Part shown: in pieces, positions 26,143 to 35,329 of the stretch | How the letters are laid out: every line of letters begins with the position of its first letter | How positions within the stretch are numbered: the first letter of the stretch is position 1 | From: Taklimakanibacter deserti | GTDB lineage: Bacteria > Pseudomonadota > Alphaproteobacteria > Rhizobiales > Aestuariivirgaceae | Assembly: GCA_003574785.1 (NCBI GenBank) | Contig: QORU01000012.1 | Span: forward strand, 186,001-250,000 | DNA: 64,000 nt | Direction: 5' to 3' | Program-made: the position numbers and the translations under genes | Notes under the pieces: model-generated | What the model saw: the letters and a program-made list of their open reading frames with translations, nothing else | What the model was told of the DNA's origin: nothing | Databases searched by the model: none

Positions 26143-28982
26143 GCCGGCGAACCCTGCGTGAAATCGCGCACCATGTCGATCGCATCGACGAGGCCGACAC
26201 GTTCGATGCGCATGCCGGGCGGGAAGGCGGTGCAGAAACGCGAGGCGAGCCTCGGATCGAGCACGACGAAGCAACCACGGTCGCCGTCGCGGCGGATGAG
26301 CCGGCCGAAGGCCTGGCGCAGGCGCAGGCGCACCGTCATGTCGGTATAGGCCTGACCGCCAAAGGCCTGGCGCCGGGCGCGCTCGAGGATCGTCGGCGTG
26401 CCCCAGGGGACGCGGTCGAGCACGATGAGCCTGAGGGAATCGCCCGGCACATCGACCCCGTCCCTGACCGCATCGGTACCGAGGAGGCAGGCGTCGCGCT
26501 CGGCCCTGAACATGTCGACCAGCGTCCCGGTATCCATCGGATCGACATGCTGGGCATAGAGGGCCAGGCCTTTCTGCGCCATCGGCCGCACCAGCTTCTT
26601 ATAGACGGCGCGCAGGCGCGAAATGGCGGTAAAGAGGCCGAGGCCGCCCCCGCCCGAGGCGGCGAAGAGCTCGCGATAGGCGGCGGCGAGCTGGTCCATG
26701 TCCTCGCGATTGACGTCGTTCACCACGATGATGCGGCTCGCCTTGCGGTAGTCGAAAGGCGAGTCATAGCTCGCCCGCATTACCGGATAGGGCAGATGCA
26801 CGGCCCCGGTGCGCATCTCGGCATTGGTCCAGTCCTCCGGCGCCTCGGGCGGCCGGTCCTTGAGCGTCGCCGAGGTGATGACGACGCCATCGGCTTCCTT
26901 GAGCACGGTGAGCGCCAAGGGCTCGGTCGGGTCGATCCAGTGGCTGTGGAGCCCAACATCGGCTTCGCGGCCAAAGATCTGGTCGACCGAGAACCATTCG
27001 ACGAACAGGGGATTGGGTTTGTCGAGCAGCCTTTCGATCATGTCGATCCAGGAGCCGACCATGAGCTCGCCGCGCCGGCGCAAGGAGCGCGACACCGCTT
27101 CGATCCGCCCGCGGTCATGAGTGGAGAGCTCGGCCGCTTCGTCATCGAGCTTCTTGGCCAAAGCCGCGGCGAGGTTGGCCATGGGTTTCTTGAGATCGAT
27201 CAAGGCGGCGGCGAGCTCGCCCGCGGCGGGGCTGAGCCCTTCCACCAAGGGCGCGCAATCGGTCTCGAGCGTCTGGCCGGAATTCTGCTCGGCGCGCGCC
27301 AGTACCTGCTGGCGCACCAGCGAGAGGAAGACTTCCGCCGCCCCTTCGGGGGTGCCCGCCTGGATACGCCGGGTCCAGCCGGGGCCCGGCAGCGCATAAG
27401 CGGCATTGAGCACCGCATTCATGTGCTTCTCGGCGAGCTCGTCATCGGCGACGAGATCGCCGACCCGGTCCCTGAGCCCGCGGCCGCGCCGGCCGGCCGA
27501 CTCAGGTCCTCTGAGCCAGCGGCGGAGCTCGGCGGTTTCGAGCGCCGTCAGATGGCCGGAAAAGGCGCTGTCGGCGGCATCGAAGAGATGATGGCCTTCA
27601 TCGAAGACGATGCGGCGCAGATCCTGCGGGGCTGAGGATTCCTCCTTGGTGGTCGTAAAGCCCAACGCCTGATCGACGGCGGCCTTGCGCAGCACGAGCG
27701 CATGATTGGCGATGACGAGATCGGCCTTGCGGCCCTGCACCATGGCACGCTCGATGAAGCATTTGCGGTAGTGCGGGCAGGCCGAATAGATGCATTCGCC
27801 GCGCCGGTCGGTGAGCCCGAGGGAAGCGGGCGATATGGCGCGCGTCTCGCCGTCGAAGGCGACATCGTTGAAAAGCGGCAACAGCCAGGAAGGGAAGTCG
27901 CCCCCTACCATGTCGCCGTCGCGGCTGGCCCTCGCCCAGCGCGCGATGAGGCCGGCGAGCAGCGCCGAGCGCGTATTGGCGGAGCCCATCCTGGCGAAAG
28001 CTTCCTGCAGATTGAGCAGGCAGACATAGTTCTCGCGACCTTTACGGATGACGATGCGGTCGCGGCGCTCGGCAGGATCGGCGATGATGCGCTGGGTCTC
28101 CTGGTCGATCTGGCGCTGCAGGTTCTTGGTATAGGTCGAGACCCAGACGGGTGCCGCGTTCTTGCGCGCCCATAGCCAGGAGGGCGCGAGATAGCCCAGC
28201 GTCTTGCCAAGCCCGGTGCCCGCTTCGGCGAGAAGGATGTGATTGGCGGTCTCCTCGTCACGCGGCTGGAAGGCATGAGTGGCGGTCGCCGCATAGTCCT
28301 TCTGCTCGAGCCTTGGCTCGGCATCATCGCCCAGGAGCTTGTCGAGGAAGTCCTTCGCTTCATCGGCCGTCACACCATGATGCGAGCCGGGCGGCCTGCC
28401 GCCGTCGTCTTCCCACTCATCGATGCGGTCCCACACATTGAGGCCGGTGACGAAGGTGCCGATATCGAGGCGCGGATTGGCCTTAGTGAGCTCGCCCATG
28501 ACGGCGCGCGCCCAGGGCCAGTTGGCGCGGGCGAGGAAAGTCGCGATCTCGGCCGTCTCGCGGATCAAGGGATAGGCAGGGCTTGCCAGCCTGGCCAGGA
28601 GCTCCTGGGCGATGGCGCGCAGCAATTCGGTCTCCTCGCCCGAAGGGTCGAGATGGAGCGAGCGGGCCAGCCCCTTGGGTGTCGGTGTGGCGAAACGCGC
28701 CGGGCAGGTGAAGGCGAAGAGCTCGGCCACGTCGAAGTGCTTCTGCTCGCGCGCTTGGCGGATCACCGCACGCGGGGCTTCGGCGGCGAAGCCCAGGCGC
28801 TCGATGACGAAGGCCGCATGGCAGAGGAGATGCGGCTCGCGGATGAGGTGGGTCAAGGCCTCGCCCGCCTCCAGCCGCTTGCTGTGGCTAAGCCTGAGCG
28901 CAACGCCCTCCAGGACGGCGACGGGTGCCGTCAGGGCTTGCGGGAAGAGCAATGCGGAGGTGAGGGACATCGGCCGGAACAT
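26139..28982 (-). CDS. DinG-like ATP-dependent DNA helicase (XPD/Rad3 family)
   Basis: A 947-residue superfamily 2 helicase with an iron-sulphur cluster. Walker A is AEAGTGLGKTLGYLAPS near residue 260. The Fe-S cysteines are visible as YVCLLN and GECIYSACPHYRKCFIE, between motifs Ia and II. The DEAH box is the variant FDEGHHLFDAAD. The C-terminal domain has VITSATLKD and the motif VI stretch QAFGRLIRRDGDRG. An N-terminal region of about 230 residues upstream of the helicase core is unusual for DinG. Coupled by ATGA to ogt, so the pair is probably co-expressed for DNA repair. Confidence 0.9.
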   Translation of the reverse strand: MFRPMSLTSALLFPQALTAPVAVLEGVALRLSHSKRLEAGEALTHLIREPHLLCHAAFVIERLGFAAEAPRAVIRQAREQKHFDVAELFAFTCPARFATPTPKGLARSLHLDPSGEETELLRAIAQELLARLASPAYPLIRETAEIATFLARANWPWARAVMGELTKANPRLDIGTFVTGLNVWDRIDEWEDDGGRPPGSHHGVTADEAKDFLDKLLGDDAEPRLEQKDYAATATHAFQPRDEETANHILLAEAGTGLGKTLGYLAPSWLWARKNAAPVWVSTYTKNLQRQIDQETQRIIADPAERRDRIVIRKGRENYVCLLNLQEAFARMGSANTRSALLAGLIARWARASRDGDMVGGDFPSWLLPLFNDVAFDGETRAISPASLGLTDRRGECIYSACPHYRKCFIERAMVQGRKADLVIANHALVLRKAAVDQALGFTTTKEESSAPQDLRRIVFDEGHHLFDAADSAFSGHLTALETAELRRWLRGPESAGRRGRGLRDRVGDLVADDELAEKHMNAVLNAAYALPGPGWTRRIQAGTPEGAAEVFLSLVRQQVLARAEQNSGQTLETDCAPLVEGLSPAAGELAAALIDLKKPMANLAAALAKKLDDEAAELSTHDRGRIEAVSRSLRRRGELMVGSWIDMIERLLDKPNPLFVEWFSVDQIFGREADVGLHSHWIDPTEPLALTVLKEADGVVITSATLKDRPPEAPEDWTNAEMRTGAVHLPYPVMRASYDSPFDYRKASRIIVVNDVNREDMDQLAAAYRELFAASGGGGLGLFTAISRLRAVYKKLVRPMAQKGLALYAQHVDPMDTGTLVDMFRAERDACLLGTDAVRDGVDVPGDSLRLIVLDRVPWGTPTILERARRQAFGGQAYTDMTVRLRLRQAFGRLIRRDGDRGCFVVLDPRLASRFCTAFPPGMRIERVGLVDAIDMVRDFTQGSPA

Positions 28983-29059
28983 ACAGTGATCAAACGAGCG
29001 CGTACAGGAATCTCTGCGCCTTGCGCTCAGCTAATCGTGATCACGCCCGCCTGGAACAT

Positions 29060-29072
29060 GTCACCTGGTGAC
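29060..29072. promoter_or_regulatory. Perfect 13-bp palindrome upstream of the dienelactone hydrolase gene
   Basis: GTCACC-T-GGTGAC lies 32 bp upstream of the ATG at 29105, between the divergent helicase and hydrolase genes. It is a good candidate operator, but no regulator is adjacent. Confidence 0.4.
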
Positions 29073-29104
29073 CGCATTGTTCCCCTCCAACGAGGAGGAA
29101 GATC

Positions 29105-29968
29105 ATGGACCAGAAATATGTCGATCTGTTCGACCGCTACACCCATGGCCAGATGAAGCGCCGTGACTTTCTCGAAAGGCTGACCCTGCTGGCGGGTGGC
29201 ACGGCTGCGGCCTCGGCCATCCTCCCGGCGCTCGAGAACAATTACGCCATGGCCGAGATGGTGGCCGAAAGCGACGCGCGCATCGCGCCCGAAACGATCA
29301 CCTATGATTCAAGTGCTGGGAAAATATCGGGCTATCTGGTCAAGCCGAAAAACAATCAGAGGGCCGGCGGCGTGATCGTCATTTCCGAGAATCGCGGCCT
29401 CAATCCGCATATCAAGGATGTGACGCGACGGATCGCAACCGAGGGCTTCCTGGCGCTGGCGCCGGATTATCTGAGCATCAAGGGCGGGACGCCTAAGGAC
29501 GAAGACAAGGCGCGCGAGATGATCCAGACGCTGAAGCCCGAAGAAACGGTCGCGATATCGCGTGCGAGCCTCGCCGTCTCGGCGGCGCGGCCGGATTGCA
29601 CCGGCAAGGTCGGCGCGGTCGGCTTCTGCTGGGGCGGCGGACGGGTTGGAGAACTGGCGGTGAACGAGCCTGCTTTGGCTGCAGGTGTCGTCTACTATGG
29701 CTCCCAGCCCAAATCAGATCAGGTGCCTGCCATCAAGGCGCCGCTTCTCCTCAACTATGCCGGGCTGGATGAGCGCATCAATGCCGGCATTGCCGATTTC
29801 GAGAAGGCGCTCAAGGACAACGGCAAGGTCTACGAGCTCTTCATCTATGAGGGCGCCAATCACGCCTTCAACAACGACACCAATGCGGCGCGCTACAACA
29901 AGGACACGGCCGAACTGGCCTGGAGCCGTACTGTCGAGTTTCTCAGCAAGAATCTCGCCACTGCCTGA
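29105..29968 (+). CDS. Dienelactone hydrolase family protein with Tat leader
   Basis: A 287-residue alpha/beta hydrolase. The N-terminal KRRDFLERLTLLAGGTAAAS is a twin-arginine signal, so the enzyme is exported folded. The catalytic nucleophile is the cysteine in GFCWGGGR (dienelactone hydrolases use Cys), with Asp in NYAGLDERI and His in GANHAFNND. The ATG at 29105 has AGGAGGAAGATC just before it. The function in the periplasm is unknown; homologues are commonly annotated as carboxymethylenebutenolidase. Confidence 0.9.
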   Translation: MDQKYVDLFDRYTHGQMKRRDFLERLTLLAGGTAAASAILPALENNYAMAEMVAESDARIAPETITYDSSAGKISGYLVKPKNNQRAGGVIVISENRGLNPHIKDVTRRIATEGFLALAPDYLSIKGGTPKDEDKAREMIQTLKPEETVAISRASLAVSAARPDCTGKVGAVGFCWGGGRVGELAVNEPALAAGVVYYGSQPKSDQVPAIKAPLLLNYAGLDERINAGIADFEKALKDNGKVYELFIYEGANHAFNNDTNAARYNKDTAELAWSRTVEFLSKNLATA

Positions 29969-30076
29969 AGATTGGGCAGCACCGCACCAGGCCGATAGCA
30001 CCCATCCGCATTTCTCGCTTGCCAGGTGGCCAAGCGCCTGCATGATCGCCGGCCTGCAATCGAGAGGAGAAGGATC

Positions 30077-31111
30077 ATGGAGTTCAGGCAGCTTGGCGGC
30101 TCGGGATTCAAGGTACCGGCCCTTACCATGGGGACGGCGACTTTTGGCGGCGGCAATGAATTTTTCAAGGCCTGGGGAGCGACCGGCGTCGATGAGGCGA
30201 CACGGATCGTCAGCACCTGCCTCGATGCCGGCGTCAGCATGTTCGACACCGCCGATGTCTATTCGAACGGTCTTTCGGAAGAAGTGCTGGGCAAGGCGAT
30301 CAAGGGTCGCCGCGACAAGGTCCTGATCTCGACCAAGGCCACGTTCCGTTTTTCCGACGAGCCCAACGATGTCGGCTCATCGCGCTATCACCTCATCAAG
30401 CAGGTCGAGGGCAGCCTGAAGCGCCTCGGCACCGATGTGATCGATCTCTTCCAGCTGCATGGCTTCGATGCCAAGACGCCGATCGAGGAAGTGACGTCGA
30501 CGCTCGACGATCTCGTGCGCCAGGGCAAGATCCGCTATCTCGGCTGCTCGAATTTCTCCGGCTGGCATCTGATGAAGTCGCTCTGTGTCCAACAGCGCTA
30601 CGGCTATGCCCGCTATGTCGCGCATCAAGCCTATTACTCGCTGGTCGGGCGCGATTATGAGCTGGAGCTGATGCCGCTCGCCCTCGACCAGGGTGTCGGC
30701 TGCGTGGTGTGGTCGCCTCTGGGCTGGGGCCGCCTCACCGGCAAATTGCGTCGGGGCGCCCCCTTGCCGAAGCAGAGCCGCCTGCACAAGACCGCCGATA
30801 ACGGACCCCCGGTGCCGGAAGACTATCTCTATAAGGTGGTCGATGCGCTGGACGAGGTCGCTCAGGAGACCGGCAAGACCGTTCCGCAGATCGCCCTCAA
30901 CTGGCTCTTGCAGCGGCCTTCCGTCTCGACGGTGATCATCGGCGCCCGCAACGAGGAGCAGCTCAAGCAGAATCTGGGGGCGGTCGGCTGGAACCTCACC
31001 AAGGAGCAGGTGGCGAAGCTCGATGCGGCGAGCCTCACCACGCCGCCCTATCCCTATTGGCACCAATTGGACTTTGCCGAGCGCAATCCCTTCCCGGTCG
31101 ACCGAGGTTGA
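30077..31111 (+). CDS. Aldo/keto reductase
   Basis: A 344-residue NADPH-dependent oxidoreductase with the AKR TIM barrel. Catalytic residues appear as D and Y in MFDTADVYSNG, K in VLISTKATFRF, and H in DLFQLHGFD; the NADPH-binding C-terminus has VIIGARNEEQL. It is close to the YajO/AKR11-AKR12-like 'potassium channel beta-subunit' branch. The ATG at 30077 follows GAGAGGAGAAGG, a strong ribosome site. A hairpin terminator follows 28 bp after the stop, so this is a monocistronic unit or the end of a unit with the dienelactone hydrolase. Confidence 0.92.
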   Translation: MEFRQLGGSGFKVPALTMGTATFGGGNEFFKAWGATGVDEATRIVSTCLDAGVSMFDTADVYSNGLSEEVLGKAIKGRRDKVLISTKATFRFSDEPNDVGSSRYHLIKQVEGSLKRLGTDVIDLFQLHGFDAKTPIEEVTSTLDDLVRQGKIRYLGCSNFSGWHLMKSLCVQQRYGYARYVAHQAYYSLVGRDYELELMPLALDQGVGCVVWSPLGWGRLTGKLRRGAPLPKQSRLHKTADNGPPVPEDYLYKVVDALDEVAQETGKTVPQIALNWLLQRPSVSTVIIGARNEEQLKQNLGAVGWNLTKEQVAKLDAASLTTPPYPYWHQLDFAERNPFPVDRG

Positions 31112-31139
31112 CGTCAAGGATCGTGGCTTATAGACGAAG

Positions 31140-31174
31140 GCCCGGCAAATCTTCAGGATTTGCCGGGCTTTCTC
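31140..31174 (+). terminator. Rho-independent terminator between the aldo/keto reductase and lysK genes
   Basis: A perfect 12-bp stem, GCCCGGCAAATC / GATTTGCCGGGC, with a 5-base loop, is followed by TTTCTC. It ends about 25 bp before the lysK start, so lysK must have a promoter in or just after this region, or rely on readthrough. Confidence 0.8.
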
Positions 31175-31198
31175 ATTCTAACCAGCAAAGACAGGACA

Positions 31199-32842
31199 AT
31201 GACCGACCAACACCTTCGCGCCGCCGCTCTCGCCAGCAAGGCGTGGCCTTTCGAAGAGGCCCGCAAGCTTCTGGAGCGCGTGAAGGGTAAAAAACAGCCG
31301 GTGAAGGAAGTGCTGTTCGAGACCGGTTATGGCCCCTCGGGCCTTCCCCATATCGGCACCTTCGGCGAGGTGGCGCGCACCTCCATGGTGCGCCATGCCT
31401 TCGAGACCATGTCGGACATTCCCACCCGTCTTCTGTGCTTTTCCGACGACATGGACGGCCTGCGCAAGGTGCCGGACAATATTCCGAACAAGGAAATGGT
31501 CGCCCAGCATCTCGGCCGCAAGCTCACCTCGATCCCCGATCCCTTCGGCAAATTTGAGAGCTTCGGGCATCACAACAATGCGATGCTGCGCCGGTTCCTC
31601 GATGCCTATGGCTTCAAATACGAATTCGCCAGCGCCACGGAGTACTATACATCCGGCCGCTTCGATCAGGCATTGCTGCGTGCGCTCGAATGCTATGACG
31701 AGATCATGGCGATCATGCTGCCGTCGCTGCGCGAGGAGCGCTCGCAGACCTATTCGCCCTTCCTGCCGGTGCATCCGGAATCGGGCGTCGTCATGCAGGT
31801 GCCGATCGAGAGCCGCGATGTGAAAGCAGGCACCATTGTCTGGCGCGATCCGGCCTCGGGCAAAGCCTATGAGACACCGGTCACGGGTGGACACTGCAAG
31901 CTGCAATGGAAGCCCGACTGGGCGATGCGCTGGTATGCGCTCGACGTCGATTATGAAATGTCGGGCAAGGATCTCATCGATTCCGTGAAGCTCGCGAGCC
32001 GCATCTGCAAAGTGCTGGGCTCGAACCCGCCCGACGGCTTCAATTACGAGCTCTTCCTCGATGAAAAGGGCCAGAAGATCTCGAAGTCCAAGGGCAACGG
32101 CCTCACCATCGATGAATGGCTGACCTATGCCGATCCGCAAAGTCTGCAGCTCTTCATGTATTTGAAGCCGCGTGAGGCGAAGAAGCTCTATTTCGACGTG
32201 ATCCCGCGCGCCGTCGATGATTATCAGGCTTTCCTCGACGCCTATCCGCGCCAGGATATGGCGCAGCGCCTCACCAATCCGGTCTGGCACATTCATGCAG
32301 GCTCGCCGCCCAAGCCGGAAGTGCTGGTCTCCGATCAGGGCGGCCGCACCCAGACGGTGTCCTTCGCGCTGCTTCTCAATCTCGTCGCCGTCGCCAATGC
32401 CGAGAGCAAGGACGTGCTGTGGGCATTCCTCAAGCGCTATGCGCCCTCCGTGTCGCCCGAAACGCATCCGCGTCTCGATGCGCTGGTCGGCTATGCCATC
32501 CGCTATTTCCAGGATTTCGTGAAGCCGCAGAAGCGCTATCGCCAGGCGACGGCCGATGAGCGCCAGGCGCTCGAGGACTTGTCCGACGCGCTGGGTCGTT
32601 TGCCCAAGGAAGCGACGCCCGAAGAGATCCAGCAGGCGGTCTACGATATCGGCCGGCGCGATCCCTATAAGACCGTGCAGAAGGACGGTTCGATGGGCGT
32701 GTCGCTCGCCTGGTTCAACACGCTCTATCAGGTGTTGCTGGGCGAGGAGAAGGGACCGCGCTTCGGTTCATTCGCGGCCCTCTACGGCATCGACAATACG
32801 CGCGCTTTGATCGGCAAGGCGCTCAAGGGCGAATTGGGATAA
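31199..32842 (+). CDS. lysK: Lysyl-tRNA synthetase, class I
   Basis: A 547-residue class I LysRS, the archaeal-type enzyme used by most alphaproteobacteria instead of class II LysS. The Rossmann signatures are HIGTF at residues 51-55 and KISKSKG near 293. The middle zinc-binding insertion and the C-terminal helical anticodon-binding cage are present by length. ATG 31199 follows an AGGACA sequence and gives the normal N-terminus; it follows the terminator directly. No other aminoacyl-tRNA synthetase is nearby. Confidence 0.96.
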   Translation: MTDQHLRAAALASKAWPFEEARKLLERVKGKKQPVKEVLFETGYGPSGLPHIGTFGEVARTSMVRHAFETMSDIPTRLLCFSDDMDGLRKVPDNIPNKEMVAQHLGRKLTSIPDPFGKFESFGHHNNAMLRRFLDAYGFKYEFASATEYYTSGRFDQALLRALECYDEIMAIMLPSLREERSQTYSPFLPVHPESGVVMQVPIESRDVKAGTIVWRDPASGKAYETPVTGGHCKLQWKPDWAMRWYALDVDYEMSGKDLIDSVKLASRICKVLGSNPPDGFNYELFLDEKGQKISKSKGNGLTIDEWLTYADPQSLQLFMYLKPREAKKLYFDVIPRAVDDYQAFLDAYPRQDMAQRLTNPVWHIHAGSPPKPEVLVSDQGGRTQTVSFALLLNLVAVANAESKDVLWAFLKRYAPSVSPETHPRLDALVGYAIRYFQDFVKPQKRYRQATADERQALEDLSDALGRLPKEATPEEIQQAVYDIGRRDPYKTVQKDGSMGVSLAWFNTLYQVLLGEEKGPRFGSFAALYGIDNTRALIGKALKGELG

Positions 32843-32848
32843 GACGGA

Positions 32849-33727
32849 TTACTTCTTGCCGTGAGGGCCGCCGTGTCCCTTGCCGGGGTTGTCGTTGTCA
32901 CTACGCGATCCGTCACCTTCATCGCCATTGCCGAAGCCCTTATTCGACTTGCTCGTTCCTGGACCTGAGCCTGGATCTGGATCTGGATCTGGGGCGGGAC
33001 CCGGAGGTTCAGATGTCGATCCAAGAGCGGCCTTCAATCCCGCCGGCGTTGCACCGAGACCCCTCCGGGCCGCGCGGCTGAAGCAGTTTTTGCCGGCCTG
33101 GCGGAATTGCGAGCCGAGCCGGCCCTGATTGGCGAGCAGCGGGAAGGCCTGGTTGACATTCAGCCCGGACTCCATGCCGGCGCTCAAGGCTTGCGGAGTG
33201 CTGACCTTACCGCCGCCGGCGACGAGAAAGTCGCATGTGCGGGTGAGGGTCTTGCAGCCGCCGCCGCCGCAGAAGCTGACGGCGCCACGGAACAAAAGCA
33301 CATAGACCCGGCCGTTGCGAATGGTGAAATCAAAAGCCGTGCCGCGGATGCCTATGGTGCCATAGGGCGTCGCGATCTTCTTGCCGGAGAAGGCGCCGCT
33401 GATATAGCGGAAGGCGCCCTTGGAGGCTTGGATGCTGGCGCGCTGCGCCGACGCGCCCTTGTAAATCGACTTGTCGATGGTGAGCGACGCCGAGGGACCC
33501 ATGGCGAGCTTGGTGCCGTCGTCGAAGACGAACTGGCCGACGCCGGTCGCGTTCGATCTCAGCACGTCATTCAAGAAGATCGGTGACGATCTCTGCAAGG
33601 TGCGCCCATTGGCGCTGACCGTCGTCGAGGCTTGCACCGCTTTGCCGATCGGTGTGGCGGCAATGGCGGGACTGCAGGCGATGAAAGCAAAAGAAAGCGC
33701 GATGGCAAACTGCTGCCTGCTTCGCAT
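32849..33727 (-). CDS. Secreted FecR-domain protein with Pro/Gly/Asp-rich tail
   Basis: A 292-residue exported protein. MRSRQQFAIALSFAFIACSPAIA is a signal peptide (start ATG 33727). Residues about 45-150 form a FecR domain with the signature ATPYGTIGIRGTAFDF. A cysteine-rich patch follows (SFCGGGGCKTLTRTCDF). The last 60 residues are low complexity, with PDPDPDPGSGPG coded by a hexanucleotide repeat, then a polar Gly/Lys/Asp tail ending HGGPHGKK. It is not a sigma-factor regulator: there is no membrane helix and no fecI/fecA nearby. Secreted or surface FecR proteins of this kind are common but poorly understood. A CtrA-type box lies upstream. Confidence 0.82.
   Translation of the reverse strand: MRSRQQFAIALSFAFIACSPAIAATPIGKAVQASTTVSANGRTLQRSSPIFLNDVLRSNATGVGQFVFDDGTKLAMGPSASLTIDKSIYKGASAQRASIQASKGAFRYISGAFSGKKIATPYGTIGIRGTAFDFTIRNGRVYVLLFRGAVSFCGGGGCKTLTRTCDFLVAGGGKVSTPQALSAGMESGLNVNQAFPLLANQGRLGSQFRQAGKNCFSRAARRGLGATPAGLKAALGSTSEPPGPAPDPDPDPGSGPGTSKSNKGFGNGDEGDGSRSDNDNPGKGHGGPHGKK
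32971..32992. repeat. Hexanucleotide repeat (CTGGAT)n in the FecR-protein gene
   Basis: Three and a half copies of CTGGAT, read on the plus strand, encode the PDPDPDPG run of the tail on the minus strand. Such a tract can change length by slippage in multiples of six bases without breaking the frame. Confidence 0.75.
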
Positions 33728-33780
33728 GATACATTCTCCGGAGGCGAGCCCTAGATCGCCCATTTACCCCCTCTCTGGAA

Positions 33781-33795
33781 TTAACCTTAGGTTAA
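33781..33795. promoter_or_regulatory. CtrA-type box, perfect palindrome
   Basis: TTAACCTTAGGTTAA fits the CtrA consensus TTAA-N7-TTAA exactly and is also a perfect palindrome about the central T. It is 54 bp upstream of the FecR-protein start, the right distance for a CtrA-controlled promoter. The small-protein gene on the other side ends at 33888 and points the same way. Confidence 0.6.
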
Positions 33796-33887
33796 GCATA
33801 GGCTTTTTGTCAATGATTGTTGTTGCGCAGGCCGCTTTGATCTGGGCACTCGAGCCACATTGTTGTGATCAGAAGGGTGGCCTTCGA

Positions 33888-34091
33888 TCAGACGGCGAAT
33901 TCCAGCTCGTCATCGTCTTCGTCATCCGGCAGTGGTCCGGGTCCACCTGGTATGCTGGGGCATCCGGGGCCTGGAGGTTCTGACGTCGCTGCGGCTTCGG
34001 ATGTGCCTGCGGCAGGAGGGTTGGCGAGGGCTGGAGTGCCGGCCATGAGAGCATAAAGAAAAGCGATCACGATCAGCTGCGAAACAGGCAT
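33888..34091 (-). CDS. Small secreted Pro/Gly/Asp-rich protein
   Basis: A 67-residue unknown protein. MPVSQLIVIAFLYALMAGTP followed by ALA is a signal peptide, and the mature part is only about 44 residues: Ala/Thr-rich, then SEPPGPGCPSIPGGPGPLP, then an acidic end (DDEDDDELEFAV). One cysteine. The gene is supported by a perfect GGAGG six bases before the ATG at 34091. The SEPPGP motif and the underlying DNA resemble the tail of the FecR-domain protein next door, suggesting a shared origin. No function can be assigned. Confidence 0.7.
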   Translation of the reverse strand: MPVSQLIVIAFLYALMAGTPALANPPAAGTSEAAATSEPPGPGCPSIPGGPGPLPDDEDDDELEFAV

Positions 34092-34162
34092 GTCACGCCT
34101 CCGGGTGGAACCTACAGTCCAGTCGCCCCTTCTTGAAGGTTGCCTGGATTTCCCGCCGTCGC

Positions 34163-34798
34163 CTACTGTCCCGCCCAGATGATCCGGGCGACCCAGTCGA
34201 TGTCCTTCATGTCGATGCTCTTGATCTCCTCGGCTGGGTTGAAGGAAGCGAGCTCGACGGTCTTGGCCGATTGGCGGTGCAGGATGCGCGCCAGCACCTC
34301 GCCGGTCGTCGTCCTGGCGATCACCCGGTCGCCTTTGCGGATCGACGTCGAGGGCGAGACGATGACGATATCGCCCTCGCGATAGACGGGCAGCATGCTT
34401 TCGCCCTGGATCTCGACGGCATAGGCATTCTGATCGACGATGCCCGGCGCCTCGATCTCGTCCCACGACGTGCCGACCGGAAAGCCTGAATCGTCGAAGA
34501 AGCCGGGCTTGCCCACTTGCGTGAAGCCGATCATCGGGATCTGCCGTCGCTTGGGCGGTTGGCCTTTGCGGCCGCTGAGCAAATCGCTGAACTCCTCGAC
34601 CGAGGCACCCGAGGCTTCGAGCACGCGCGCGATGCTTTCGGTTGTGGGCCAGCGCGGCCGTCCATCCGGTCCATGGCGCTTGGACGGATTGAACGAAGTC
34701 GGATCGAGCCCGGCTTTCTTGGCGAGGCCCGAGGCGGAGAATCCGTAACGTTCGGCGATGACGTCGATCGCCGCCCAAACTTGCTTGTGAGTGAACAT
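34163..34798 (-). CDS. S24/LexA-like transcriptional regulator lacking the catalytic lysine
   Basis: A 211-residue protein with an N-terminal helix-turn-helix (ERYGFSASGLAKKAGLDPTS) and a C-terminal S24 fold like LexA and phage C2 repressors. The Ser of the Ser-Lys dyad is in GESMLPVYREGD, but the position of the Lys (VTVKRL in LexA) reads EVLARIL, so Arg replaces it, and no Ala-Gly cleavage site is seen between the domains. It is therefore probably a non-cleaving regulator. ATG 34798 has GGGAG seven bases upstream. The small secreted protein lies 71 bp downstream on the same strand. Confidence 0.85.
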   Translation of the reverse strand: MFTHKQVWAAIDVIAERYGFSASGLAKKAGLDPTSFNPSKRHGPDGRPRWPTTESIARVLEASGASVEEFSDLLSGRKGQPPKRRQIPMIGFTQVGKPGFFDDSGFPVGTSWDEIEAPGIVDQNAYAVEIQGESMLPVYREGDIVIVSPSTSIRKGDRVIARTTTGEVLARILHRQSAKTVELASFNPAEEIKSIDMKDIDWVARIIWAGQ

Positions 34799-34984
34799 GG
34801 CCACGCTCCCTGACAGGGTGCCGGTAAGGTTCGTTGTTTTCGTATTTATAGGAACTAATACCTTAAATTATGACCTTTGTCGAGTCCCGCGAATCCGCTC
34901 AAAAGCCGGTCCAGGGACGACGATTTGTGCCGTTCCGGGCCTTGAATCTATGGTTTAAGGCTCTTGCGCAGCGAAGGATGGGCC

Positions 34985-35329
34985 ATGCCGACGATCTACA
35001 AAATCTGCGACCGGGAGGAATGGGAAAAGGCCTTGGCGCAAGGCCAATTTGCCGGTTCTGCGGTCGACCGCGAGGACGGCTACATCCATTTTTCCGCCGC
35101 TCCTCAGTTGCGCGAGACGGCGCGACGCCACTTCGCCCATCGTCAGGATCTCGTTCTCCTTGCCGTCGAAACGGAAGTCTTGGGGCCTGAATTGCGCTGG
35201 GAAAAATCTCGGGGTGGCGATCTCTTTCCGCATCTCTATGCGCCGCTCGCGGTGGGGAGCGTTCGTTCCGTCATGCCTTTGCCGTGGCGGGGAACGGCGC
35301 ATGAATTCCCGGCGGACATCCCGTCATGA
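34985..35329 (+). CDS. DUF952 family protein
   Basis: A 114-residue protein of the DUF952 family (glutathione-S-transferase-like fold in solved members, function unknown). The opening MPTIYKICDREEWEKALAQG and DGYIHFSAAPQLRETA are the family hallmarks. Its stop overlaps the pyrD start by ATGA, and the DUF952-pyrD pair is common in Hyphomicrobiales, so co-expression with pyrimidine synthesis is likely. Confidence 0.9.
   Translation: MPTIYKICDREEWEKALAQGQFAGSAVDREDGYIHFSAAPQLRETARRHFAHRQDLVLLAVETEVLGPELRWEKSRGGDLFPHLYAPLAVGSVRSVMPLPWRGTAHEFPADIPS

Noticed and set aside
32849..33727. FecR-type anti-sigma regulator
   Set aside because: It has a signal peptide and no membrane helix or N-terminal anti-sigma domain, and no ECF sigma or TonB receptor gene is nearby.
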